Source: Oryzias latipes
Lineage: Eukaryota; Chordata; Actinopteri; Beloniformes; Adrianichthyidae
DNA: 64,000 bases
Direction: 5' to 3'
NCBI RefSeq assembly: GCF_002234675.1
Contig: NC_019859.2
Span: 12,911,483 to 12,975,482 of the forward strand
Below are positions 33,325-46,082 of the stretch, one piece after another; within the stretch, counting starts at the first letter, position 1; every line of letters begins with the position of its first letter. Both the position numbers and the translations under genes were made by a program. Under the pieces are notes generated by a model. The model saw nothing but the letters and a program-made list of their open reading frames with translations, ran no database searches and was not told the origin of the DNA.

Positions 33325-36300
33325 TTAATCGTGAAAAGCATGAGCTTGTCTTGCTGGTAAACCTTTCGGGTGCTTGATTGGCAGCCAGTCCTCTGTGAGG
33401 GAGGAGGATGGCTGATGCCCGCGATGGTGCAGATTGCCTGAAGAAGAGACAAAGTTACAAACAGTCTGGAGTAGCAATTAAAACATCTTAAAGGTTTGGT
33501 CTGGATCCATCCAGTTACTATTTTATTCAGTTAATTGGGAAAGAGCAGATCTTGACATGTTTCGGCACTAAATATGCAATAAATGATATTATGTTGATTA
33601 CATTAAACTGATTTTTTTTTTTTTTGGTCTTGATTTTTTGCAGAACAACAAATCATGACAATAATACAAGAATATAAGGTAAGGTAACAGGATACAGCTT
33701 CACTGTTTATTTTTTGCCTAGTTATCAAAAAGTATTTCTCCTTTATAGACTTTACATGCAAACTGAATAATTAATTGTGTTTCCATGGCGTTTTTTCGAA
33801 ATTTCAATTTTGTTACTCCGTGATTATCATCATAAATCTAATTTGTGCAAATTCATAGTCCATGGAAACACAGCAAATGTGACTTTGTGTGTAAAAAGTG
33901 AAGCTTACCAGTGTAGCTGTGGTCAGCATCTTCATACATCAGATCTTCTGCATTATCACAAGAAAATAGACAGACAGTAAACATAAGCTGGGACATTTAC
34001 ATTCAGCTGATTAGCTTGTGTGCATCTGCTGGAGAATTAAAACATGTATAACTTGTATGGAAAGTAGTCTTGAAGTCGAGTCTTGGCATAATTAAAATCT
34101 CCTTTCTTGAAATGTTTCACCACATGTGCAAGAGGAAGCCATTTGGATGAATAATGAAATGTTTCAAGAAAGAAGATTTCAAGTCAAGTGACAACGCTAC
34201 CTGGATAAATGAAAAATTTCGCCCATCATTTGCAAGACAGTAGGCTCAGAGGAACATACTTGAGAAACTAAAATCATGTAAACACTGCTGCATGTGTGCA
34301 TAAATGTGGCTTTCTATACTTGTGAGGACCAACCAGCGGACAGCCTCCTTTCAATGTGAGGACACTTAAAAAACCCAACGAGCCTTAAAGAAAACGTTTG
34401 CTGTGTGAAGTTAAAAGCTTAATTTTAGATTTCAGGCAAAGGTTAGGTTCAGAGAAAAAAAAAGATATTATTAACAATTGTGTGTGTGAATTTGTGTTTA
34501 CACCTTGAATGATATCTTCTGGAATTGGTGACAACCCTGAAAATCGAAAAAAAATATCAGTCAAAAGCAACATAAAACATATTACTATTTACCTTTTATT
34601 ATTATTAACTATTTAATAAACTTACCAAACAGAGGCCAAAACGGATTGGATTGGATGTCTGTCCATATTAAAAAAATAAAGGTTAAAGTTGCAAAATAAA
34701 AACTACTGATGTTAAAAACGTTTGATATAATTTACCTGCAAAGGTTGTGGTTTTTGTTTGCTTATTAACACCTAGAGAAAAAGATTCAATGTTGGAAAAT
34801 GTCATTTTACCTTACTGATTACACCCCTGAAATGCTCCAATTGTACAAGTTTTGATATATTTTTAGAGAAAACTATCATACAAAAAAATCAACTCTGGTC
34901 TTTATCTTCAGGAAAAGGAAAAACTGACAATCTTCAGTCACATTACTCTTTCTTCTTCTTTTCTTTTTTACCATTTAATCGCAGATTTGTAGAGTTGTAA
35001 TCACTGGACTGCACCTTGGGTTTTTCTGTCAAAGAAAAAAGAACGTCATGTTTTCCTTATTAGAGTAAATCAGTCCATTGAGCTCATGGTGTGTGTGTTC
35101 ATTACTTTTTAATCTGATGACCTTGGGGATTTGTCCAATCACAGCTATAAGGCAAATGAGCAAAACCACACACAGTAGAGCCAACCAAATCGCCCGGTAC
35201 ACACAGCGCCATTCATCTGGGAAACAGAGCGAGTAAAGACTTTAAGCATAATGGATCTAGAACCTTAACAGCTGTTAATATCATTATCTTTGTATTGGCT
35301 TAAGGAGGATTAATTGTTTAGTCAATGCAGACTCCATCACCATTTCCCACAAGTCAGCTTCAGATCTTTTCATTATAAAAGTAAAAAAAAAGTATTCATT
35401 GCCAATGCTAGATAAAAGAAGATAGCTGCTCAGAAGAGAGTACATCATATTAGAGGATGATTATTGGATGATAGAAAAAGAATATAAAATTGAAAAATGA
35501 AAAACTGCTACAAAAAAGGGCCATTAAATTACCATAACGATCATCTTTGGATCTATTTCAAAAGCGTTCCCAGTGGTCTTTTAATAATTATTATGCCTAT
35601 ATTTTCTTGGACATAGTTTCTGCAGAGCAATGGTAGTTCATTCAAAATTTGCTTCTGAGTTGTGGGCGGGACCATTGGTGCATTGCAGGTCTACCACACT
35701 TCCTATCATCCCTTTGTTATCTCTCCTGCTTGCTCACAGACCCCTTACAGCCCCAACCTAACATTAACGGTGCAACAAAAATGGTGACCCATATCATGGC
35801 AATCCAGACATACAGTCTTGAGCCAGATGCCTGGTCTGATTAGGAAAAAGAGGCGCACATGAATCTATTTGTCTGCAAGAGGATGGATTAAAATAAAGCT
35901 AAGCAGGGAGCTTGTAGCCCACAGATTGTAGCACCTACGTTGAGCTACAAGCTTTTTCCAATGACATTTTTCTCTTCCTGATTTACAACAATTTGAATAA
36001 AGGAACACTCAAAAATCCCCTTTTGAGCTTAATTTTCTTTATATATGTCCTCCTTCATAAAGAATGCCACATAGACATGTTAAAAGCCCCAATTTCCTTG
36101 GAGCAGGTCTTTAAGTTTGTAGAAATATTTGAAGAATGGAGGCAAAAGAGACTTGGTTAAGCAAATACAATGGAAAAATAAAACATGTATGCAGCTTTAA
36201 GTAATAGGGAGTGCTGGAGAGCAGAAGAGAATGAAGCAGGCCAAAATCAATACAGGAGGTTCAGCAGATTAAAACAGAGTATGGTCTTGAAAGATCATAG

Positions 36301-39300
36301 AGAAATGAAGACAAAGAAAGAATGAAAGTCACAGCTGAGAGCTGGAGGAAATTTGTTGTATTGAAACAAAGTGACTCCACGGGGTTCAAGAGTTTGGCAG
36401 TTCTGCATGAAACGAAAACTGATTGACCAGGTCCCTAGCCTCTTATTGCTCTTCTCTTTCTTCTCCTATCCTACAGTGAAGTTATATTAGCCACATGGGG
36501 AAACAAAGAAATGCTGGTCCCTCATGCCAACACCAACCTGTCTGCATCCGTTTCCATGGCAGCTTTTCTTTTGCTGTTCCGTTCAAAAGAGTTTGATTGG
36601 CGAGCCATAGGAGACAGCGGCTTTGACTGGATGATTTAGATGTGGGCAGCAGAGGGAGACAGCAGTGGAAAACCTCCCTCTGGCCTTCATCATTGCCTCC
36701 ATCAACTCCTCTCTCTTCAGGAAGATGGAGTTTTAAGAAGCTTTGATTACTATGGCCATACAAAGTCAGAGAGAGATTCTCTGTTTGACTAAGCTGAAGT
36801 TCCAGTGACACCTCCAAAAGTAACTCCACATCTGTTAAAGAAAAAATGAAAAATATCTGGTCATATTAAAAAAAAAAGACTGAAATTACTGGAATTTCTC
36901 TTTTTTTTCTGGTTCGGGAACATGTTTCGACAAAATTCAATACATGTATTATCATAAGACGATCATTTTAAGTAAAAAATAAAAATAAAAGTTACCAATA
37001 CTTGCATAAAAGTCAGCCGATTCCAGAGTAGATCAATGCCATCCTGGGTTCACCAGCTCTGAGTTGTAACATTAAGCGTTTTCTAATCATACTTTATTGT
37101 CTAAAACCACGGTAAAGCAGTCAAAGTAAGTCAGATGTAGTGTGATATAAATATTTTCCAAACCTCCAAAAAATGTATTTAAAATGTATGTCAATTAAAT
37201 TTATTTAAAGAATAACATTTAAAATACTTGGATAGAAGTAAGTACGAGAAAAACAATTAATGGTGAAAGAACTACGGAAATAGTAAAATAGTTGAAATTT
37301 GTTTGGTTTATTATAAAGAAATACACAAAAATGTTATAAAAACCCAAAAAACTAATTACGATTGTTACGATACACACAGCATTTCATAAGTGTGTGTAAC
37401 TTACGTTATCCTTACAATTTATTCATTGCTCCTGATGATTATGGGTTGATGCTAATATTTGGAAGCGGAGCCGCCATCAATAGTGTGTGATTGTTTGTGT
37501 GACTGTAAAGTGTTTTTTGAATTGCTAAGTGTAAAATGGTGTTCATTTCTCTTTGAAGAAACCCTAAGCGGTATTTTGACACATTTCTGAGTATTCTTCT
37601 AATAACCTGCACTCTGAGCACCGGCCCCTCCCAATCCACAAATACACTTTCTCTGTGGAGCTAGCAGTGTTTGGCAAAAACGCTTTCCTTTTATACGGAC
37701 ATCCATCTTTGCAAAAATTCGGATGTTGTTTGTTTTTGTGGGCGAGACGCAGACACTCTGCCGAGGCCGACTCTAGGTTAACGTCATGAAATGGGCGGCA
37801 CCCACACGGACCGAAAGCCACTGCCTCAGAGATTGAGTCGTCTTACTTTCAAGTAGGAAAATAGCTCTCGAAAATAACAAATTTTTAATTTGAAAAATCT
37901 TTCTTTAGTGTGCCAAAGGAATATATCATCATATACATGGATATTGCATCCTGCAGGTGATAGGTTACAGTGAACACTTTAGCAACACATGCGTGGTAAT
38001 AAGAGAGAATGAGGTGAGATGCAGGCATGATGTAGTACAGATTATTCATAATTTCGACCCACCAAATCCTGCGCACTGCACAAAGAGCCGGTTAGTGCCG
38101 TTCAAGTGGTAAGTGTGTGCCCCTTGTGAGCCTGGCAGTCAGATATGAGGAAATTAGTCAATCAGAATGTAGTTTGAGTGGGGGTGTCCTACAGGTACTT
38201 ATGTATAACCTGTACGCCCGCCATGCCTGCGGCATTCATGAGCGGTCAGTAAGAAGCCAGTACTCACATCTTACTAATGACTAGACAGCATCACCCGCAC
38301 GCCATAAGGCAGTGTAACTTCACACTAGGTTTACGAATGCTTCATGATGCATTTTCAGGCATGACAATTGTACGTCCTATTTTCAAGATGTCCCTTGAGG
38401 TCCCTTGAGGTCCCTTGAGGCCCCTGTGCTCCCTTTAAGATGCAGTCGGCTTTCTCTATGATTGTCCATGGGCCGAACATCCCAAAAATCAGCACAACTC
38501 AAACGGATCAAACCCTCATACAGGTGCATGTGGCTAAGGCTTTAGGCAGGGAGGATCTCTTTAGTTGGGACCATTAAAAAAGAAGACCAACGTACCTGAG
38601 GTTGAGTTGAGGTGTAATACCTGCATATTTCTGTCTGTTTCACACATGATCCAGCCGGTTTTTGGATCAGAATTCCATGATTTAAGGGCCAAATCCAATA
38701 AACTGCTTTGATTATTCTGCTGACAGATATGCATCCAGTCTTCATGGACTGAAGTTGACAAAGGATCACAAATGTCTTCCGTCTCATCTTCTGCATTTCT
38801 TGGCCCTCCATTCCTCCATTCCTTCACCTGACTTCCTTCTTCACAGAGTCGGTATGAAAGGCATTGGAAATTCACTTTCAACACTAAAAAGATGAAAAGA
38901 ATAACAATCCACAAAGATTTCTCAGTGGATGCAGGCAGAAGAAAAGGCAGAAAAAACAGCAAAGTCCTCACAAGTCAGACATCAGAGCGAGGATCTTACA
39001 ATGAAAGTTGTTTACAGCAGTTTGTATCTGACAGCAGAGACATACAGACAGACAGTGAGGAATAAACAAAAGGAATCTCTCGTAGGTTAAACCAGGGCTG
39101 CTCTCTGCCTTCAAGACAACGCAAGGAGACATTTTCAAACAGCTGAAATGTGCAGGGTTATGTGTACTTATGATAGTATGCTTATCGTTTTTGAAGGTTT
39201 TAAAGATTTTAGAAACACAATAGAGGTCTTTCTTTTCTAACTTGACTTAGAAAAAAGCTGAGAACACTTAGTTCCTGGACGAGGTTCAAAATTGATGTGA

Positions 39301-39403
39301 ACAACTTACCTTTGTGTAAAGTGAAGAACTCTGGGAGACAAAGTATGAATGCGAGGATCACGAGGAGGAGAATTTTGATCACCGCAACTCTTGTCATGGT
39401 CAC
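33325..39403 (-). CDS. tmem156: Transmembrane protein 156
   Basis: Minus-strand exons: 39403-39310, 38883-38596, 36831-36538, 35216-35106, 35025-34972, 34771-34736, 34658-34626, 34536-34504, 33947-33909 and 33437-33325 (TAA). Every junction is GT..AG and phase 1, giving 364 aa (human TMEM156 has 296). Residues 1-31 form a hydrophobic leader ending in LCLPEFF, matching human LILPEYF. An ectodomain follows with scattered cysteines and six N-glycosylation sequons (in QNNQSS, HLNSTS, ENLSL, SNQSF, ANQTL and NGTA). A transmembrane helix spans about 234-253 (AIWLALLCVVLLICLIAVIG). The cytoplasmic tail comes from five small exons of 33-54 nt plus the last exon, and contains SPIPEDI and MYEDADHSY. 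The molecular function is unknown. Sequence divergence is high, and the call rests on the leader, topology and position between fam114a1 and klhl5. Confidence 0.85.
35525..36112 (+). mobile_element. MITE family C, long copy in a tmem156 intron
   Basis: Contains TCTGAGTTGTGGGCGGGACC, AGCAGGGAGCTTGTAGCCCA and a decayed right end CCTTGGAGCAGGTCTTT. The long form includes the CCTAACATTAACGGTGCA segment missing from the 15417 copy. Confidence 0.75.
37450..37525 (+). mobile_element. SINE fragment in tmem156 intron 2
   Basis: TTTGGAAGCGGAGCCGCCAT and GTGTGACTGTAAAG match the body of the SINE at 43666-43949. Confidence 0.7.
37560..38540. other. GC-richer, non-repetitive island in tmem156 intron 2
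   Basis: About 1 kb with more G+C and more CpG than its surroundings. It lies next to a SINE fragment and includes a triple 10-bp direct repeat TCCCTTGAGG (38391-38420). The minus-strand frame 37564-37821 (85 aa, eight cysteines) has no similarity I recognise. It could be an unnamed transposon, an exapted element or an unannotated transcript. Confidence 0.4.
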
Positions 39404-40163
39404 ACACCAGGATCATAAACTTTTTTACAGTGGAAAAAGCTCAAGATAAGGTTAGTAGCATCTCCTTCCATCGAGTGAGGCACACTCGCACGTGTCTTTG
39501 CGTCTAGTCTCCCCTCAACGGATTTCCTTGAGTGAACCCAAAAAGGTCTCGATGACTCTGTTCATAGGGTGACGAAAATGAGTGCACTAAGCAACTTCAC
39601 TTCCTTTTGCACTTCCTGCCATTTCTCAGAACAAAAGAAAAAATGGAGAACAGCGTTGAAAAACAAAGGTTTCTGTTGGTTTAAAAGTAAGTAATAAGAC
39701 TCTTCATATGTTTTGGCGTTGACACATGCCAGAATGAATGAAGGCGCCCTCTTCACTGTCGCCACCGGTTTGCCAGTTTAGATTAAATGTGAGCTACATT
39801 ATGACGGGTTACAAAATGGCACATGTGCACTCGTATTGGATTAATCTTTTTTTAGAAAAAGAAAAAATACATACGTTTTTGCACAGTCATGAATTAGGTT
39901 TTCTAAAAACAGCACAGAGTGAAAACTAAACTTTTTAAAGGCTCAAAATTATGACAGGGTGGGTCTCTCATCAGTAACCTCCAGCTAAACCACATGGTAA
40001 TTGTTTTCAACAAGCTTCTGTCAGTTTTGTTTGCCTTTGTGGAGCTGTAGTCGTGTTTTGACAGCCAGCTGTGAGTTGTTGAATTTGTTGTGCTGCAGAA
40101 TCATGCATAGTGTAATTGTGGTGGTTTGGGTAGAAACCAGGTTCAGGACCAGAACAAGTCTTC
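39404..40163. other. tmem156 5' flank; no other gene
   Basis: Sequence upstream of the tmem156 ATG. No TATA box or CpG island stands out, so the promoter is not localised. Confidence 0.4.
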
Positions 40164-40730
40164 AAGTCCCGCTCCAATCGTGTTTTGATTTGTTGTTAAA
40201 GCGTTCCTGGAGGGGTTTTAATTACAGTATAGTTAATCTTTTTTTTGGGCAAAATCTAAAAACCTGTGTCCTTTTCTAGGTAGTTCCTTAAAATTTTGCC
40301 TCTGAATTGCTGGCTGTTGACATGGAGTAACTCCCCCACCTACTTCCCAACATCCATCTGTTGACACTCTCCCCCAGTTGCCCCTCACCCCCCTAATCTA
40401 ACATTACCGGTGCACCAAAAACAGCGAGCAATAATGGAGCTATCCAACCGTCCAGTTTTGAGCCAGATGCCAGCTCAAATGAGGAAAACGAAGTACGGAT
40501 CTAGTCGTCGACAAGTGGATACATCAAACTGGAGCGAAGCTTTGAACTAGAAGCTTCTACATCACTGCTACAATCTTTTTCAAACGACATTTTTCCATTT
40601 GCTCCTGATTAGCAAAGATTTGAATTAGGAAAAACTCAGAAATGTGATTTTAATCGTAATTTTCTTTATACACGTGTCCTCCATCATCAAAAAAATGCCA
40701 CAAGAGCATAAAAACACCAAAAACACTCTA
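40164..40730 (+). mobile_element. MITE family C, long copy
   Basis: Starts AAGTCCCGCTCCAATCG and contains AAGCGTTCCTGGAGG, CTAATCTAACATTACCGGTG and AAAAATGCCACAAGAGCA. The right terminus is truncated. Confidence 0.75.
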
Positions 40731-41788
40731 ACCGAAAACTGAAAAACAAAAATATGACAGAAAACCAAAGCTGCAGGTCAAAGCCAATAGTCTGCATTTT
40801 CAAAGAAGCTTCTGTTCTCCCTTTTTGTGTGCTCTTTTCAGATTGCACATTTTCAAGTACTCTAACTGCTATTATTTAATAAATATCCAAAAAACTACAA
40901 AAAAATGTTATTGTAACCTAAACAAAATGTTTGATGGGAAAATATGTTCCAATCAAATATTTTAGCATTATTTTAAAATCAAACATAAAAACAATATAAT
41001 AATTTTTTGTAATTTGTAAATATATACACAGCTCTGTTCTGTGTTGTTGATGTGAGACAGAAAATGTACAATAGTGGATGATGGCTACATCATCTATGTA
41101 AAATCCCATTAATTGTGGATTGTCTCAATTAGTGATTTTCTTCTGCACAAAGATAGACTGTATTATCTCTGCTGGGTGCTTTTGGGTAGCACCGATTTTT
41201 GAGTTGGCTAGCTAAAAAACAATTATCTCAGCAGGGTTGAATGAACACACCTTGCTCACAGTGACAAACACACTTCTATGCACACAGTGATGAGCATAGC
41301 TGGCAGGTGAAGCTTTATCTTCACGCCACAGCAGTTTGCTGCTCTGAGATCAGTCAGGAGCTTATGGAGACAGATGGATCCAGTAAATATTAGAAAGGCA
41401 GAATGCTCTCTTTGCTTCTACATTCAATCTAATCCTCTTCAAGTTACTTCAAGTGGCTTAAATGCACTTCAAAATTAGATGCTACCTTCGATCCAACAAA
41501 TTGACTTGTAAATGCAAGAAATTACTTTTTTCTTTTTTTTAAATGTGCTAATTAAAATATTAACATATTTTGTCTTCTTGTTTTCCCTAATTCTATAATT
41601 CTACAGATTTCATGGATGAAGCTGTTAAGTAGTAGCACTGAAGAAGTGGGAGACCATAAAATATGTTGGCAGTAATGATGAAAACTCAGCAGGAAGCTCA
41701 TGTAGGATCGGAGACCTTCACTTAACCTGCTCCTGAAAACACTGGTATGGATTTGTTTTTATGTTGTTCTTATGTTGCCAGTATTTCA
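40731..41788. other. No gene seen
   Basis: AT-rich intergenic DNA without recognised features. Confidence 0.5.
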
Positions 41789-41915
41789 CCCTTTGACCCA
41801 ACATTGTAAAAAAAAAACACTGTTGTTTTTGCTTGCAAGTAGATTATAAAGTAAGGGAACTTTGGAGCCAAAGTGGTTTGATGCATCATTGATTAGCATC
41901 AATAGGCAGGGGTTA
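41789..41915 (+). mobile_element. MITE family B, diverged copy
   Basis: The interior GTTTTTGCTTGCAAGTAGAT and TTTGGAGCCAAAGTGGTTTG aligns with 3972-4103. The ends CCCTTTGACCC and CAGGGGTTATAAC are degenerate inverted repeats. Confidence 0.5.
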
Positions 41916-42714
41916 TAACCTGAAGGATTTTTTCATAAAAAAGATTTCTGGAGTAAAGAGCTCTTGTGAAAAATTTGGTGTGCTTGAGTAATGTCCATGC
42001 AAGATTGAAAGAAAGGTACCTTTGATTCATTTTAGTAAAAATAATTATTATATTTTGTGACCTAAAAGACAGAAATAGCTTTATTATGGGTTAGTACAGT
42101 GGAGACAAACTGATACCAAATGCGAAGCAGCACCCCAATTGAGAAAATGCAAATATTGCACAAATTTATTTCACTATACACAAAATGTATAAAGGTTTCA
42201 GTATACTTAAAACATTATTTCTTCTGTGCTTTATATCTAGTAGTTAGGTCTTTCTCATTTAAGGGTTAAATCCTTTTACTTTTACTGCAGCCAAGGGTGC
42301 CATTTAAAAGTTGCATAATTAATTGGGAGTTTCCGAAGTTTTAGGAGCAGTTGTAAATTCTGAAACCTCCAAAGCGCTGCTGGGACACTAAACATTGAGC
42401 CTTTTCTATTGTAAATATCCCTTTTAGGGTTTAAGAGTGTTTCAATTATTAATGGAACCTGACAGGTGCTTTGTTCTGCAATAATCTGTTTGGTTTCACA
42501 GTCTGAAGCATTTGTCACATTCAGCTAACATGACACATCCATCACTCCGCAGTCAGAGGCCTCTTAATGAGCACAACACAACTGTGCAAAGGCTCACTCT
42601 GTGTGTGTGTTTGTGTTCTGACAAAAGTAAACATAAGCATTGAATTTTATCAGAGATCCAGTTATTTCCTCAGTATCATGAATATTAAGCCAATTCCCCC
42701 AGTGGATCTCGTAA
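41916..42714. other. No gene seen
   Basis: AT-rich intergenic DNA; nothing recognised. Confidence 0.5.
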
Positions 42715-42920
42715 CCCTTGTGCTATCCTAGGCATTTTAACATAAGGAGTTGGGTCATCTAGACCCACTTGACAGTGAGCTAGACCTTTTTTCTTCAATG
42801 ATTTGTGATCCTCACTGGTGTCCATGGATTACATGAAATCTTTCCACCTTTATCCACCTTTGTCATGGTAGGAATAACACGTCAATGCAAGGGTGGGGTC
42901 ATCTAAGATAGCACAAGGGC
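42715..42920 (-). mobile_element. piggyBac-like MITE (family A), copy 2, inverted
   Basis: Termini CCCTTGTGCTATCC and GATAGCACAAGGG are inverted repeats. The interior is the reverse complement of copies 1 and 3 (GGATTACATGAAATCTTTCC, CCACCTTTATCCACC). The flanking TTAA is degraded. Confidence 0.85.
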
Positions 42921-43324
42921 TAGTAATCCATGGTATTGTCCTACAATATTCACTTGAGAATCATCAACTTTTGCCTCACTGCAGAAATCTGCAGATATGA
43001 CTGCGCAAATCCAATCTGGACAGAACGGTAGCCTTTTAAAATTAAGGCTTTGTGTAGAAGGGAAGATATGAGAGAGCCAATGACACCCCTCAAGCTTTGT
43101 GAAGAAGGTTGTTGTATTTGATCTTACCCATCCTACTCTCAGTATGATTCCTGGACCTATATCTGCTTTGAATGTTGAAATAGTGCTTTTTCATTAAATA
43201 TCTACTTAAATGTTTAGCTTTTGAGGAAAAGGTTTGAAACGTGACACGTGTTTTTAAATGCTGTACTTTAACACGGGATTGTAATGCTTTATTTAAATAA
43301 TTTGACAATGCCAACTTAAAATCG
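42921..43324. other. No gene seen
   Basis: AT-rich intergenic DNA; nothing recognised. Confidence 0.5.
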
Positions 43325-43565
43325 GAGGGTGTGCGTAGTGGTTAGCACTCTCGCCTCACAGCAAGAAGACCCTGATTAGAATCTCAACTGGGTACTTTCT
43401 GTTTAGAGTTTGCATGTTTTCCTTGTGCATGCACGGGTTTTCTCCAGGCACTCGAGCTTCCTCCCACAGTCCAAAAACATGATACATAGATTCATTAATG
43501 TCTTTAAATTGCCCCTAGATATGAATGTTAGTGTATGTGTTTGTAGCCATGCACATGACACCTTT
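43325..43565 (+). mobile_element. Teleost retroposon copy with longer 5' part
   Basis: Contains GTGGTTAGCACTCTCGCCTC, CAGCAAGAAGACCCTG, GGTTTTCTCCAGGCACTC and CCTCCCACAGTCCAAAAACA. The first block resembles a tRNA-type A-box region. Same family as 4403-4622. Confidence 0.75.
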
Positions 43566-43665
43566 TAGATACAGTAATTAATACAGTAACTTAATATACA
43601 TCTATTGTAGATGTCTACTGGACATCTCAGACAACTCAATTATGTTACTCTAGTAAAGGTCTACT

Positions 43666-43949
43666 GGGCGGCCGTGGTGCAGTGGTAGGGCAGTCGACTC
43701 ATGATCGTAAGATTGCAGGTTCGATTCCCGCCTTGCACGCCCATGTGCCGAAGTGTCCTTGGGCAAGACACTGAACCCCACCTTGCCTCTGGTGGGAGGT
43801 TGGCGCCAGTGTTTGGCAGCGGAGCCGCCATCAGTGTGTGAATGTGTGTGTGCATGGGTGAATGGGACTGTGACTGTAAAGCGCTTTGGGCCTTCGTAAG
43901 AAGGTAGAAAGCGCTATATAAGTATACGCCATTTACCATTTACCATTTA
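43666..43949 (+). mobile_element. Full-length tRNA-derived SINE
   Basis: The 5' head has an A box TGGTGCAGTGG (43675-43685, fits TRGYNNARNNG) and a perfect B box GGTTCGATTCC (43718-43728). The body carries AGTGTCCTTGGGCAAGACAC and GGCAGCGGAGCCGCCATCAG. The 3' end has CTTTGGGCC ... GCGCTATATAAGTAT and a short ATTTACC tandem tail. This is the best-preserved copy; truncated relatives lie at 53795-53990, 37450-37525 and 13055-13200. Confidence 0.9.
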
Positions 43950-44440
43950 ATACTATTCTGAAAGATATGTGCTCATCTACTACAAGTCAATCTATATTTT
44001 CAGATGTCTATTAGGGTACTCTTTTAAAAAAATTAAAATTACAAGTTTAAAAAATTAAAAACTGCTATTTTACAGCCATCTAAACTGCAATGTTCAATGA
44101 GCCTCAATGAATCTATGAGTCTATTGGATGTTTAATGCATATCTATAGCTGTAAATGTTGAAATAACCATGGTTAAATATTCAGTTTAAGTTTGAGTTTA
44201 TTGATTGTTTCAAGCATAGTCAATTGGAACATACTTCCTTCAACACAGGAAGCGGGTTCTGAAGATAGGCGGATGGTAAACCTAATATGTACTGGTTTGA
44301 TGTCATATATCTGCACAAAACACAAAAACAAAACAAAAAACTATGCTGAAGGGAAATTTATTGTAGCATTTATTTATTTTTTTGTTTGTTTGTTTATTTA
44401 TTTATTTAAGTATATTTTTTTTACCAAAAAGAACACTTAA
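43950..44440. other. No gene; TTTA/TTTG-rich patch
   Basis: AT-rich, with an imperfect TTTG/TTTA repeat near 44370-44412. Confidence 0.5.
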
Positions 44441-44570
44441 CCCCTTGATCCCTGAATTTATTTACAGCGATAATAGTTTACTTATGTTTTTGCTTTCCTG
44501 AAGATGCTAAATTAAGGTAATTAAGGAGCCGGCTTGACTTAGTGCATATTTGCTTCGATAGGGGTAAAGT
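44441..44570 (+). mobile_element. MITE family B copy
   Basis: Preceded by TTAA (44437-44440) and starts CCCCTTGATCCCTGAATTTA. The interior TTATGTTTTTGCTTTCCTGA and GATGCTAAATTAAGGTAA matches 3972-4103. The right end is degraded (GATAGGGGTAAAG). Confidence 0.6.
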
Positions 44571-46082
44571 AAAAATAACTAGATACCGCCCACCTCTGAT
44601 GGAAGAGCTCAATCTATAACTAGTTGCTGTCTGTTTCTGCAAGAATTCTGCAGCCACAAATTGGATATTCTACCAGAGAGATGTCTATATACTTTGTACT
44701 CACTTTATGTCAGAAGATCTAGTAATGCAGTAGCTCCTCTTGAATACTATAAATGCTCTATTACACTGCTAAAAGTATGAAGTAACACATTATTGTCAGA
44801 TATTTGCCTTCAACTCTGAAAACGTTGATGATGTGCACTTTACAAGGTATTAGCTACTGAAGATGGTGAAACGATGAGGAGAGTTGTTTAAAATGGAAAA
44901 ATAGGTTGGATGAAGATGTGATCGGGAAAAATTTGAGCTAGATCAATTAGGGTGTTTTTCCATTAGAGCCAGAGCAGAAGGCAGAGGTGAAGGAAGACGG
45001 ATGGGAGCGAGGTGATTTAGTGCTGCGTCAGCAGCAAGGCATAGCTGGGCTCTCCAGAGACAAAGAGGCTGGGTTAGCTTTAAATTTCTTTTATGGAGAA
45101 ATGATGGCGCCTCACGATCAGATCATCATTATGAGCGATACTTAAAAGGTTATAAAGACTTCCACACTGAGCATTACGGAGCTCCAATCTCTGTTGGATT
45201 GACAGTGAGCACAAAATGCCCTTGAATCTTCCCCTTTTTTCCAATTTTGTCCTCAAAGAACTTCAAACCAGGCTCTTTTGATGTTACTCTCAGAATGTTT
45301 TATACCCTCATGGTACACATGAGGGTATTTTGGAGATATAAAAAAAACCAAAACACTTTGTTCTTTTAAAGGACGACAATGCCACTAAAGTGGGCTAAAA
45401 CAAGGTGAATCCACAGAGAGCTGCCATTGAACAGAATGTCTTCATTTCATGTCAGTTCTCTTTTTCTCTTCTGTAACCTTTTCTCTGCAGAAAATGCCAC
45501 GTCAATAAAAGCTTTTTAACATGGGGGGAGAAAAATCAATATGCTCTCAGCACACCTTTTTTCAAGCCTGAGCAAATGAGCGGTTGTACTTATGTGCACT
45601 CGACTTTTGCTGTAAAGGAGGCAGGCAGGAAAAAAAACCAAGCAGGAGATCATTTATTTCATACACTGTGCACGGACTCTTTAATATAAACCCAAAGGCT
45701 TTCTGAAGATCTTGAATGTAGACAGTAGTGCATGTTAAGTTCAACTGCTTACAGTTTAAAATGCTTTACTGACCTCTGTTCACACCATCAGCGTTTAATG
45801 TCCTCCGTGGCTAAGAAATGTTGTAGACAGTGTTGCAATAAAATACCCAATAAAATCCTGTCATAAAATAACAATGCAAACGTCATAAAATTTCCCAGTA
45901 AAAATCCACAATAAAAGAGCACAGTGAAAGGAGAAATTGTAATGTATATCCAACGATTAGGAGAATGGCTCCCTTAGTAAAGTTGCCAAACTCAATCTAT
46001 TTATTGCCCACTAAGCATATTATTTCCCATTTCCGTGTTGTTTAAGAATAAGCAGTTGGATAAATGCAAAGAAATTATGTAT

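Noticed and set aside
36482-36537. Extension of tmem156 exon 3 to its downstream stop
   Set aside because: The donor ACAG|GTTGG and the phase-matched transmembrane exon at 35216-35106 give the expected topology, so the extension is intron.
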